From Ferruginibacter sp. (GTDB lineage: Bacteria > Bacteroidota > Bacteroidia > Chitinophagales > Chitinophagaceae), in NCBI GenBank assembly GCA_025350645.1, contig JANXXM010000092.1, positions 1-64,000 of the forward strand: 64,000 nt of DNA, written 5' to 3'. The notes beneath the pieces are model-generated. The model did no database searches. It was not told the DNA's origin and worked only from the letters and a program-made list of their open reading frames with translations. Of the stretch, positions 10,027 through 18,909 are shown piece after piece. The stretch's first letter is position 1; each line of letters starts with the position of its first letter. The position numbers were made by a program, and so were the translations under genes.

Positions 10027-11928
10027 CTATTTTACTGTTTCATCCAGCCATTTAAAAAATTCATGCTGCCACACCATAGCATTTTGTGGTTTTAGTACCC
10101 AGTGGTTTTCTTCTGGCAGGTACAATAACCTGCTTTTTATTCCTTTTAACTGTACGGCCTGAAAAGCCTGTAACCCTTGCTCCACGGGCACCCTGTAATC
10201 TGTACCGCCTTGTACAATCATAATAGGCGTATTCCATTTATTTACAAAATTACTAGGCGAATATTTGTCGTAGCTTTTTTGTGCAGCAGCATTTTTTGTA
10301 TCCCAATACCAGCCACCAAGATCCCAGTTTGCAAACCACAATTCTTCTGTAGTGCCGCTCCAGCTTTTAAAATCAAACAAACCATCGTGTGCTATAAAAC
10401 TTTTAAAACGACCATTGTGCAAGGCCTGCAGCATGTATACGGAGTAGCCGCCGTAGCTTGCACCTGCGCAAGCCATACGGTTTTTATCTACATATTTTTC
10501 TTTGGCCACATCATCTGTAGCGCTTAAATAATCCTGCATTACCTGCCCGCCCCATTCTTTACTTATATCCGCAGCCCATTTTGTACCGTTGCCAAAAACG
10601 CCTCTGCGGTCCGGTGCCACAACTATATATCCCTGCGATGCCATTAACTGCAAATTCCACCGGTAAGAATAATGTGGGGTAGTACCTTGTGGCCCGCCCA
10701 GGCAAAATAATAATACCGGGTATTTCTTAGCTGCATCAAAGCCTGGCGGGTATATTACCCACACCGGCATTTGCAAACCATCTGTTGTTTTTACAGATCG
10801 CTTTTCGGCTTTGCACATATTTATACCTGCATATATAACATCATTCACATGAGAAAATGCAGTAGCTGCACCTGTTGTTTTATCAATAGAAAAAATTTCT
10901 GTGGCATGGTTAATATCTGTTCTTGCAGCAAATAAAGCATTGGTTGTTTCGCCGCTTACATCAGCATATTGAAAATCGCCGCTGGTAATTTGCCTTATTT
11001 TTTTATTGCTTATGGTTACTTCAAAAAGTTGTTGTGTGGCTTTTATAGGTGCCCAAAAGAAAATACTTTTTCCATCATTGCTCCATTTAAATCCTTCTAC
11101 ATGCAGGTCATCCCTTGCGGTGGTAAGGTTTGTTCTGGTACCATTATTCATAATTACCAGGTCTTGTTTGTCTGCTTCAAAACCATCTCTCTTCATGCTT
11201 AGCCATGCCAGTGTACCTGCTGTATTATAGGCTGGGCTTATATCGTAGCCTTTATTACTTTCTGTAAGGTTTATGGTTTTGCCGGTTTCTATGTTGTATT
11301 CGTAGAGGTCAGTGTTTGTACTTAGCGCATATTCTTTGCCGTACTTCTTCTTGCTCACATATACAATTCGTTTACTGTCCGGGTTCCAGGTATAATCTTC
11401 ATCGCCACCAAATGGCTTTTGTGGTGCATCAAAATTTTCGTTTGGCATCAAATCTTTTTCTGCCGTTTTATCATTTAACGGTGCAAAAAAAACATGGTTA
11501 AATTTTCCTTCATTCCATTTATCCCAATGCCGGTAATTAAGGTCATCAATAATGTATGCATTAGATTTTGTGAGAGAAGGATACGCATCTGTACTTTTTA
11601 TTTTTAATAAATTTACTTCCTTATCGTATACTATATATTTTCCATCGGGCGAAATATTTTTATTACTCAATACATCATCTGTGGCTTGAATGCCAGCAAC
11701 CACGCCGGTATTTACATCTGCAATAAACTGTGTTTTACTACTTTTATTTTCTGCTACACTGGGGGTGGAAACACTGTAAGCATAATGCTTTCCATCTTTT
11801 GTTATGCCAAGCCCCGTAACCCTGCCAAGCTGCCAAAGCATTTCCGGCGTAAGATTTACTTTGTTGGTTTGCGCTATTGCTGCCTGCATAAAACTTATAA
11901 TTACGATAGTTAAAAGAATATTTTTCAT
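10027..11928 (-). CDS. S9 family (prolyl oligopeptidase/DPP-IV type) secreted peptidase
   Basis: A 633-residue protein with a Sec signal peptide ending at AAIAQ. Residues about 30-370 form WD40/beta-propeller-like repeats (for example SPDGKYIVYD, WNPDSKRIVYVSKKK, WSNDGKSIFFW). The C-terminal alpha/beta-hydrolase domain has the catalytic triad: Ser in GASYGGYS, Asp in QGGTDYRVP and His in EENHWVL. Such enzymes cut short peptides, often dipeptides, in the periplasm. The 3' neighbour on the same strand side is an alpha/beta hydrolase on its own transcript, separated by about 70 bp upstream of this start. Exact specificity cannot be read from the sequence. Confidence 0.9.
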   Translation of the reverse strand: MKNILLTIVIISFMQAAIAQTNKVNLTPEMLWQLGRVTGLGITKDGKHYAYSVSTPSVAENKSSKTQFIADVNTGVVAGIQATDDVLSNKNISPDGKYIVYDKEVNLLKIKSTDAYPSLTKSNAYIIDDLNYRHWDKWNEGKFNHVFFAPLNDKTAEKDLMPNENFDAPQKPFGGDEDYTWNPDSKRIVYVSKKKYGKEYALSTNTDLYEYNIETGKTINLTESNKGYDISPAYNTAGTLAWLSMKRDGFEADKQDLVIMNNGTRTNLTTARDDLHVEGFKWSNDGKSIFFWAPIKATQQLFEVTISNKKIRQITSGDFQYADVSGETTNALFAARTDINHATEIFSIDKTTGAATAFSHVNDVIYAGINMCKAEKRSVKTTDGLQMPVWVIYPPGFDAAKKYPVLLFCLGGPQGTTPHYSYRWNLQLMASQGYIVVAPDRRGVFGNGTKWAADISKEWGGQVMQDYLSATDDVAKEKYVDKNRMACAGASYGGYSVYMLQALHNGRFKSFIAHDGLFDFKSWSGTTEELWFANWDLGGWYWDTKNAAAQKSYDKYSPSNFVNKWNTPIMIVQGGTDYRVPVEQGLQAFQAVQLKGIKSRLLYLPEENHWVLKPQNAMVWQHEFFKWLDETVK

Positions 11929-11999
11929 TAAAATGATTTTTATAAAAGTAATTTTTTTACCACAGATTTTAGGAGATTTTTTATAGTACTACCACGAGC

Positions 12000-13124
12000 T
12001 CATCTTCCCGTAACCGAAGCTATAAAACGCAGCACAGCATATTTTGACATCTGCCCGGCGGGTCCTTTTAAACTATAGTCGCAGCCATGAGTAGCAAAGG
12101 GCAATTGAAGATAATAATTAGGTACATGCAATTCGTTCAGCCGTTTTTGAAGGCGTACTTCATGCTGATAAAAAACCAGCGGGTCGTTAGTGCCGTGTAT
12201 CATAAGCGTAGGTGGAGATGCAGCAGCAGCATGATCTATGGCAGAACTTTCTTTAAATTTTTGAGGCACTTCATCTATTAATCCGCCAAAATAATTATTA
12301 TATATCTCGTCTGTATTTATAACCAGTTTGTTTACTTTTAATCTGCCGCCCCACACCATATCTGCAGGGCCGTAAAATGATATTATCCCTTTTATATTTT
12401 TTTGTGCTGTGTCATATCCTGCACATAATGCAATTTGGCCACCAGCAGATCGACCTAGCAATATAATATTATTTGTATCAATATTAAATGCGGCTGCATG
12501 GGCTATAAAATAAGCAATCGCATCTTTTGTATCTTCTACCGGTGCGGGAGCTTTGTATGCGGGTGCAAGTCTGTAGGTAATAGCAGCTACATTATACCCT
12601 TTTTTTGCAAGAAAACTATTAAGTTCCGGCAATTGTTTACTATTCCCGCTTTGCCAGGAGCCGCCGTGGATAACGATTACAAGCGGCGATAGATTGTTCG
12701 TAGCTGATGGATAAAAATCTGCTATCAAATTTTTATCTGCTGTTTTTTTATATTCAATGGTTTTAAACGGCACTTCTTCATTGCCGGCAAGCATCGTAAA
12801 AAAATTAAAAGGGCTGGGTAAATTACGCTCATTTTTTACGGGGAAAACGGCGGCCATTTGCGCAGGCACATATACTGACTGCCTGTATGCTGCCATGATG
12901 GGCAATGAAAAAATAATAAGGGCTGTAACACTTACTATTATTATCGGCCAGTGAAAACGTCTCGCTTTTATACCCATATAAAAACATAGCGCAGCCACCA
13001 GCATGGGCATAAGCGGAAAATTTGTAACCGCCACTGCAGCCAGCCATAAAAAATTGCTGGGCGCATTAAACAATACCAGTAACGATATCAAAAAAACGAG
13101 GATAGTAAAAATTAATTTTATCAT
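12000..13124 (-). CDS. Alpha/beta hydrolase with N-terminal membrane anchor
   Basis: A 374-residue protein. The first roughly 85 residues contain three hydrophobic segments, so the enzyme is membrane-anchored. The catalytic domain begins near residue 110 and has the oxyanion motif VIHGGSWQSGNS of the hormone-sensitive-lipase/BD-FAE type, the nucleophile elbow LGRSAGGQ, the acid in HGTNDPL, and His in FATHGCDY. Function is inferred as an esterase or lipase acting at the membrane; the substrate is unknown. The ABC ATPase gene (13799-13179) ends 54 bp before its start on the same strand, so the two may be co-transcribed. Confidence 0.85.
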   Translation of the reverse strand: MIKLIFTILVFLISLLVLFNAPSNFLWLAAVAVTNFPLMPMLVAALCFYMGIKARRFHWPIIIVSVTALIIFSLPIMAAYRQSVYVPAQMAAVFPVKNERNLPSPFNFFTMLAGNEEVPFKTIEYKKTADKNLIADFYPSATNNLSPLVIVIHGGSWQSGNSKQLPELNSFLAKKGYNVAAITYRLAPAYKAPAPVEDTKDAIAYFIAHAAAFNIDTNNIILLGRSAGGQIALCAGYDTAQKNIKGIISFYGPADMVWGGRLKVNKLVINTDEIYNNYFGGLIDEVPQKFKESSAIDHAAAASPPTLMIHGTNDPLVFYQHEVRLQKRLNELHVPNYYLQLPFATHGCDYSLKGPAGQMSKYAVLRFIASVTGR

Positions 13125-13178
13125 TTTAAGAGGAAGGTATTTTTAAATAATTATCTATCCATTTTTGTACAGTAACGC

Positions 13179-13799
13179 TTATTTATAATCTCCAATACCA
13201 ATAATATGCTCACAATATGCATATTCCTGTTTATCATTACTGCTCACAATTACGAGGCGGTCTACAGTATAGTTTTGCAAAAGTTTTTTATACAGTTCAA
13301 TGCCTTCTTCATCTAAATTGGTAATGGGTTCATCTAATAAAAGTGTACTCGTATTACTAAAAAAAGCTTGCGCCAGTTTTAGCCGCTGTTTCATACCACT
13401 GCTGAAATAACGTATTTGTTTGTTGGCCGCTTTTTGCAGCCCCACGATTTGCAAAATTTGTGCAGCAGGTGCGGTTAGCGGTTTAAAAGTGGCATGAAAG
13501 GATAGCATTTCTGTGGCGGTAAATTCTTCTATTAATTCCAGGTAGGGGGCGGCAAATGCTATTTGAGTGTAAGAATTTTCTGGGGTTATTTTGGTTGAAG
13601 TTTGACTTGCTGCAGCCCATTTAATTTCTCCTTCGCTATGCATGCTAGCACCTGCTATAATTTGTAACAGGGTAGATTTTCCGGAGCCATTTGCTCCGGT
13701 AATAGCGTACGAGCTTCCCTGCGCAAACGTATAATTTATATTGCGAAAAATCCATTCCCTGTTATATCGCTTGCCTGTATTTTTTAAGATAATATTCAT
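13179..13799 (-). CDS. ABC transporter ATP-binding protein (short, CcmA-like)
   Basis: A 206-residue nucleotide-binding domain with Walker A GANGSGKST, a signature loop FSSGMKQRLKLAQAF in place of LSGGQ, and Walker B TLLLDEP followed by D-loop NLD. The switch region reads VSSND instead of having the usual His, as in some CcmA-like ATPases. No permease gene lies next to it in the window, so its partner must be elsewhere. The neighbours are a membrane-anchored hydrolase downstream and, 212 bp upstream on the same strand, the lipid A genes. Energy coupling for an unknown exporter is the safest reading. Confidence 0.85.
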   Translation of the reverse strand: MNIILKNTGKRYNREWIFRNINYTFAQGSSYAITGANGSGKSTLLQIIAGASMHSEGEIKWAAASQTSTKITPENSYTQIAFAAPYLELIEEFTATEMLSFHATFKPLTAPAAQILQIVGLQKAANKQIRYFSSGMKQRLKLAQAFFSNTSTLLLDEPITNLDEEGIELYKKLLQNYTVDRLVIVSSNDKQEYAYCEHIIGIGDYK

Positions 13800-14010
13800 T
13801 GCCTCAACCCTGTTTCTTTAGGTAAGCAAAAGAGGTAGCAGGGTTATTGTATTTGATAATCATTATTTACTTCTGTTTGAGTAATAAACCTTCTGCTATT
13901 TGATTTATAAAAAATATGCAAATGGCCTATTCTAAAAAATACATATAATCCTATAGATAAGTATTGCTGCATTTGCATTTGGCACTAATCGAATGTGTAC
14001 GCAATAGGGC

Positions 14011-14805
14011 TCAATCTTCCGAGCTACCTTTTAAATATTTTTTAATAATACCACGGCCGCTATCTCTTACAAAAGTTACAATCTCGTCTCGCTCATTGGT
14101 GGCAGGTATTTCTTCTTCTATATAATTTAGTGCCTGTGTGGTATTTAGCCCTTTGTTATATATAATGCGGTAAATGTTTAATATCTCATTAATGCTATCC
14201 AGCGAAAACCCACGCCGTTTAAGGCCTACGGAGTTTACACCTGCATAGCTTACCGGTTCCCTGCCTGCTTTTATAAAAGGCGGCACATCTTTGTGTATGA
14301 GGCTGCCCCCGCTTATAATAGCATGCTGCCCTATTTTTACAAACTGGTGCACAGCACACATACCACCGAGTATTACAAAATCGCCCAGCATCACATGCCC
14401 GGCAAGTTGTGTATTATTACTCATTATTACGTTATTGCCTATTACACAATCATGTGCCACATGGCAGTAAGCCATTAAAAGGCAGTTGTTGCCTACCTTG
14501 GTTGTCCAGCTGGCTTTGCTGCCCCGGTTTATGGTTACAAATTCTCTTATAGTTGTATTGTCCCCTATTTCCGCAGTAGTATCTTCACCGCCGTATTTAA
14601 GATCTTGCGGTATGGCAGATATTACTGCCCCGGGGAAAATGCGGCAGTTGCTCCCTATCCTTGCACCATCCATAATGGTTACATTACTGCCTATCCATGT
14701 GCCTTCGCCAATTTCTACATTGGGGTGTATAACACTAAAGGGATCTACTTTTACATTGGTAGCCAGCTTGGCATTGGGGTGTATGTAGGTGTGTGGGTGT
14801 ATCAT
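14011..14805 (-). CDS. lpxA: Acyl-ACP--UDP-N-acetylglucosamine O-acyltransferase
   Basis: A 264-residue enzyme for the first step of lipid A biosynthesis, adding a 3-hydroxyacyl chain to UDP-GlcNAc. The N-terminal two thirds consist of hexapeptide repeats forming a left-handed beta helix (for example IGEGTWIGSNVTIMDGARIG). The catalytic His lies in AYCHVAHDCVIGNNV, and the C-terminal helical part contains the LxA signature GLKRRGFS. Length matches the family. It lies 113 bp downstream of lpxC/fabZ on the same strand, the usual Bacteroidetes order, so the two probably form one operon. Confidence 0.96.
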   Translation of the reverse strand: MIHPHTYIHPNAKLATNVKVDPFSVIHPNVEIGEGTWIGSNVTIMDGARIGSNCRIFPGAVISAIPQDLKYGGEDTTAEIGDNTTIREFVTINRGSKASWTTKVGNNCLLMAYCHVAHDCVIGNNVIMSNNTQLAGHVMLGDFVILGGMCAVHQFVKIGQHAIISGGSLIHKDVPPFIKAGREPVSYAGVNSVGLKRRGFSLDSINEILNIYRIIYNKGLNTTQALNYIEEEIPATNERDEIVTFVRDSGRGIIKKYLKGSSED

Positions 14806-14918
14806 TATAATTTGCTAATGTGATAATACTGTTATTCTGCTAATTTAATGCGATATTTTTAATAATGTTTATGCTGTATTCATTAGCAAATTTCTAATGA
14901 GCTAATCAGTTTATTACC

Positions 14919-16325
14919 TCAGCTTCTCCTCACAATCTGTGCGGTAAATTCTCCTTCGGTACAGAGTTTATTTCCTACATAAACGCTGCCTTTCATTATG
15001 CATATCCCTCTTCTTATCGGTTCCAATAATTCCATTTTCAAAATCATGGTATCGCCGGGTACTATTTTTGCTTTAAACTTGCAATTATCTACTTTTAAAA
15101 AGTACGTATCATATTGCCCTTCCGGCATAGATGTTATGCAGAGTATGCCACCGGTTTGTGCCAGCGCCTCTACCTGCAAAACACCCGGCATTACTGGGTT
15201 TCCCGGGAAATGCCCCTGAAAAAAATTTTCATTAAACGTTACATTTTTAATACCTACCACTTCTTTCTCGCCAAGGCTTATAATTTTATCTACCAACAAA
15301 AAAGGGTAGCGATGCGGCAATATTTTTTCTATATCCTCCAGTTTGTAGACTGGGGTGGCATTGGGGTCGTAATGTGGTACAGCCACCTGCTTACTTGTTT
15401 TTTTAAAGTGGGCTTTAAGCAATTTTGCCAGTTCCACATTGCTGCTATGGCCAGGCCTGTTGGCTACAATATGTGCCTTCATTGCATAACCACTCAGGGC
15501 AAGGTCGCCTACCACATCCAGCAGTTTATGCCTGGCAGGCTCGTTATTAAACCTAAGCTCCAGGTTGTTTAAATACCCTTCTTTTTGTATCTCTATTTTT
15601 TCTCTGCCAAATGCTTTTGCCAGGCGGCTCATTTCTTCGGGGGTTATTACTTTATCTACCACCACTATGGCATTATTTATATCGCCACCTTTTACCAGGT
15701 TGTGTTCCAGCAGCATTTCCAGCTCATGCAAAAAACAAAAAGTGCGGCAGGGTGCTATCTCTGCATTAAAATCATTTATGTGTTTAAGGCTCGCATGTTG
15801 TGTGCCCAGCACCTGGCTGTTAAAATCTATAAGGGTGGTAATGCGGTATTCCTCTGCAGGCATGGCGGTAAGCTCTGCATTTTTCTTTTCGTCAAAGTAG
15901 GCTATTGGTTCATCCAGCGTGTACCATATTTTTTCTGCATGCTGCTCTTCTACCCCTGCCTGCAAAATCATTTCTGTAAAAGGCTTGCTGCTGCCATCTA
16001 TTATAGGTATTTCCGGTCCGTTTATTTCTATAAGGCAGTTATCTACACCCATGCCCACTAGTGCTGCTAGCAAATGCTCAATGGTAGATATTTTTACTTC
16101 GCCTTTTTCTAACGTAGTGCCGCGGCTGGTATCTGTTACCAGGTCGCAGTCTGCTTTTATAGGTGCTGTACCGGCAAGGTCTGTTCGTTTAAACTGAAAA
16201 CCAAAGTTTGCTGCGGCAGGGTTAAGCGTCATATCGCTTAGTACGCCGGTGTGCAGGCCTGTGCCGGATATAGATGCTGGCGCAGCCAGTGTATGTTGCT
16301 TGTTCTCATTAAAATGTATATCCAT
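14919..16325 (-). CDS. lpxC/fabZ: Bifunctional LpxC deacetylase / FabZ dehydratase fusion
   Basis: A 468-residue fusion characteristic of Bacteroidetes. Residues about 10-310 are the zinc-dependent UDP-3-O-acyl-GlcNAc deacetylase: the first zinc His in STIEHLLAALVGMG, then HKLLDVVGDLALSG giving the second His and the Asp, and the catalytic His in NRPGHSSN. Residues about 325-468 are the 3-hydroxyacyl-ACP dehydratase, with ILPHRYPFLLVDKI, and GHFPGNPVMPGVLQVEAL carrying the catalytic residues. The fusion links the committed step of lipid A synthesis to fatty acid elongation. A TATCTTTG -7-like element lies 21 bp upstream of the start. lpxD is not adjacent; the upstream gene is a divergent S41 peptidase. 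Confidence 0.97.
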   Translation of the reverse strand: MDIHFNENKQHTLAAPASISGTGLHTGVLSDMTLNPAAANFGFQFKRTDLAGTAPIKADCDLVTDTSRGTTLEKGEVKISTIEHLLAALVGMGVDNCLIEINGPEIPIIDGSSKPFTEMILQAGVEEQHAEKIWYTLDEPIAYFDEKKNAELTAMPAEEYRITTLIDFNSQVLGTQHASLKHINDFNAEIAPCRTFCFLHELEMLLEHNLVKGGDINNAIVVVDKVITPEEMSRLAKAFGREKIEIQKEGYLNNLELRFNNEPARHKLLDVVGDLALSGYAMKAHIVANRPGHSSNVELAKLLKAHFKKTSKQVAVPHYDPNATPVYKLEDIEKILPHRYPFLLVDKIISLGEKEVVGIKNVTFNENFFQGHFPGNPVMPGVLQVEALAQTGGILCITSMPEGQYDTYFLKVDNCKFKAKIVPGDTMILKMELLEPIRRGICIMKGSVYVGNKLCTEGEFTAQIVRRS

Positions 16326-16345
16326 ACCTGTTTTTCAGTTTGCGA

Positions 16346-16353
16346 CAAAGATA
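16346..16353 (-). promoter_or_regulatory. Candidate -7 element for lpxC/fabZ-lpxA
   Basis: The minus strand reads TATCTTTG here, an exact match to the Bacteroidetes sigma-A -7 consensus TAnnTTTG, 21 bp before the lpxC/fabZ start. A matching TTTG at the -33 position is not well placed (the nearest leaves a 15-bp spacer), so this is a half-supported promoter. Confidence 0.35.
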
Positions 16354-16434
16354 TTTTAATTTTTTGTGCAAAGTACTTGTTTAACAAGTTCGTTTTTTGA
16401 GAGGCTTGAACGCTGGCATTACAGCAATATTTAC

Positions 16435-16523
16435 CGGTGATCCGGCTATCCGCAGTACTCCGCATTCCGTCGTGCCTCCGTCACTTGCGGGGTACTTGCT
16501 CCTATCCGGCGTAGTTGCCGGGC
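16435..16523. repeat. Candidate dispersed intergenic repeat
   Basis: This GC-richer segment sits in the 372-bp gap between lpxC/fabZ and the S41 peptidase. It carries a direct repeat of ATCCGGC (start and end) and an inner imperfect inverted repeat (AGTACTCCGC at about 16454 against GCGGGGTACT at about 16487). Its CTATCC-containing style resembles the segment at 62612-62690. I take it as a small dispersed element of the kind found between genes in Bacteroidetes; it has no coding potential. Nothing else is recognisable in the rest of the gap apart from the -7 element. Confidence 0.4.
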
Positions 16524-16697
16524 AGTATATTTTCAATATGAACTACAATCATTTTTTTTAAAATTGCCAAGCGTAAAAGTAACACCGTAACAGGAATACT
16601 TATTTTTTGTATAACACATCTTAACATCCCTTTAGATAAAAATTATATTTACCCAAAACACGCCATCTTCTTTTTTCCTTTAATTTTATATCGACTT

Positions 16698-18176
16698 ATG
16701 AGCAAAATATTTTTATCCTTTTTTTTTATTACCGGCATTGTTTTTTGCTCCTGCACTGCAACACAAAAAAATTATAATCCTGCAAAAAAATACGGGCAGC
16801 AGGCATTGCAAAAAGACTTTATACTCTTGCAGCATATTTTAGAAACAAAGCATCCTTCCCTATATTGGTACACACCCAAAGCAGAAATGGATGCCTACTT
16901 TAGCAAATACTACAGCGATATAAAAGACAGTATGACGGAACAGAATTTTGCATGGCATATACTAGCCCCAATCATAAATAAAATACGCTGCGGCCACACC
17001 AGCGTTAGTCTTAGCAAAGCATATTCCCGCTGGGTTACAGGTAAAGCTATACCAGCCTTTCCGCTATACATGAAAATATGGAACGATACCATGGCAGTAA
17101 CAGCAAACCTTAACTGGAAGAAAGACAGCATTTTTAAAAGAGGCACACTCGTTACTGCTGTAAATGGCATCCCCAACCACCTGCTTATAAAATATATGCT
17201 GGACTTTTTACCTGCAGATGGCTATGCGCTTAATGTAAATTATGTAAGACTTAGTGCTAATTTTCCTTACTTCCACAGAAATATTTTTGGCCTAAGCAAA
17301 GCATACCGTATAACTTACCTGGATAGTACAAATAATGAGCAAAGCACCACTATCCCATTATTTATACCGGGCGTGGATTCATTAAAAAAAGACAGCATCA
17401 TTCGGAAAGAAAATAAACAAATTCCTGCCGAAAAAAAAATGCTCCAATATCGTTCACTTACAATTGACAGCTCTGGCAAGTTTGCCACAATAACCCTCAA
17501 TACATTTTCCGATGGCCATTTGCGAAAATTTTTTCGCCGTAGTTTTAAGCAATTGCGAAAGCAAAAAATAAATAACCTGGTGCTGGATATTCGCAGCAAT
17601 GGCGGCGGCAGGGTGGGTTTAAGCACATTACTTACAAAATATATAAGCCGTAAAGATTTTAAAGTAGCAGACTCTTTGTATACAAAAAGCAAAAGCTTAC
17701 GCCCATATTCAAAGTACATAAAAGGAGGCGTTCTAAATAATATTGCACTGTTTTTTAATTGTAAAAAACAGGCAGATGGAAATTACCACCTCGGTTATCT
17801 TGAACGAAAATTATATCATCCAAAAAATAAAAATCATTATGGTGGAGATGTTTATGTGATAACGAGCGGACCCACATTTTCTGCTTCGGCATTATTTTGT
17901 AATGCCATAAAAGGGCAGCCTGGCATTACCCTAGTGGGAGAAGAAACTGGTGGTGGCTGGTATGGCAATAATGGAATAATGATACCGGATATTACATTGC
18001 CTCACACACATATTCGTGTGCGCCTGCCTATATTTCGGCTGGTGCAATACAATCATGTACCTACAAAAGGCACAGGTGTAATACCAGATATATTTATTGG
18101 TACCAGCTACGATGCACTGTTGCACAGCTACGATAAAAAAATGCAGGTTATAAAAGATATTATTTACAAAAAATGA
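16698..18176 (+). CDS. S41 family peptidase (lipoprotein)
   Basis: A 492-residue protein starting at the ATG at 16698 with a lipoprotein signal (VFCSC). The N-terminal third is helical. A PDZ-like segment lies around residues 110-175 (RGTLVTAVNGIPNHLL). The C-terminal catalytic domain of the IRBP/Tricorn type contains LDIRSNGGGRVG, the nucleophile Ser region TSGPTFSASALFCNA, and VGEETGGGWYGN. These enzymes are envelope serine proteases; the physiological substrate is unknown. The gene is monocistronic and divergent from lpxC/fabZ. Confidence 0.88.
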   Translation: MSKIFLSFFFITGIVFCSCTATQKNYNPAKKYGQQALQKDFILLQHILETKHPSLYWYTPKAEMDAYFSKYYSDIKDSMTEQNFAWHILAPIINKIRCGHTSVSLSKAYSRWVTGKAIPAFPLYMKIWNDTMAVTANLNWKKDSIFKRGTLVTAVNGIPNHLLIKYMLDFLPADGYALNVNYVRLSANFPYFHRNIFGLSKAYRITYLDSTNNEQSTTIPLFIPGVDSLKKDSIIRKENKQIPAEKKMLQYRSLTIDSSGKFATITLNTFSDGHLRKFFRRSFKQLRKQKINNLVLDIRSNGGGRVGLSTLLTKYISRKDFKVADSLYTKSKSLRPYSKYIKGGVLNNIALFFNCKKQADGNYHLGYLERKLYHPKNKNHYGGDVYVITSGPTFSASALFCNAIKGQPGITLVGEETGGGWYGNNGIMIPDITLPHTHIRVRLPIFRLVQYNHVPTKGTGVIPDIFIGTSYDALLHSYDKKMQVIKDIIYKK

Positions 18177-18378
18177 AAATATTTTCTTTAAAATTATATT
18201 TGTTTACTTTTAACTACTTCCCTTTAGTTAAAAAATTACACAATATAATTTCACCCATTATGTGCATATACTTTGCCATTATTTTTTCCACCATTTAATA
18301 GTTAACGATCATTATCTATTTTATTTTAACTGATAATAAATGTAATCCTGAGCACTTGGCAATAGATTTTATGCTTTT

Positions 18379-18852
18379 CTAAAAATAAATTTTTGCATTT
18401 ACCAGCAGCTCATTATTTACCAGCGGCTTTATAACTTTTATAGAATCTATGGTATTTAAAGTGGAATATAAGCGGGAAATATTATTAAAATAGGCGCTAC
18501 CGCAATCTGCAGAAATGATTGTATTTATGGAGTTATACACAACTGTAAAGGTATCTGATGGAAGGTTTGCAGCAACTTTAATAATATATCGGGCAGAGTC
18601 TGTGGCCGGGTTTAGCGCCAGTGAAAAAGTAGCAGTGTTTACCTGTTGGCTGTACAATGCTGCAGGAGCATTTAACAGCATTATACTTAAAACCGGTGCT
18701 GGCACAGCTACATCTACATTTCCTTGCTTTTGATAAAAGCTGGCGTAAAAATTTACTTCTTTTGGGCTGTTACAAATACTGTAATCATCCCTGCAGGATA
18801 CAAGCGCTGTAACTATCATCAAAATAATAAAAAAGGAAAACAACGTTTTCAT
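18379..18852 (-). CDS. Small lipoprotein, DUF6452-like
   Basis: A 157-residue lipoprotein. I chose the ATG at 18852, 13 codons inside the longest frame, because it gives a proper signal (MKTLFSFFIILMIVTALVSC). The mature protein has a CRDDYSIC pair near its N-terminus, a beta-rich middle, and a second Cys in ADCGSAYF. The layout resembles the Bacteroidetes DUF6452 family, which has no known function. It lies 57 bp downstream of the GH3/serine hydrolase gene on the same strand and may be co-transcribed with it. The family assignment is from memory of the pattern. Confidence 0.6.
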   Translation of the reverse strand: MKTLFSFFIILMIVTALVSCRDDYSICNSPKEVNFYASFYQKQGNVDVAVPAPVLSIMLLNAPAALYSQQVNTATFSLALNPATDSARYIIKVAANLPSDTFTVVYNSINTIISADCGSAYFNNISRLYSTLNTIDSIKVIKPLVNNELLVNAKIYF

Positions 18853-18909
18853 ACTGCAAGTATATTTTTTGGATACGCTAATATACAACAAGGACGGTAC
18901 TATCAGTCA

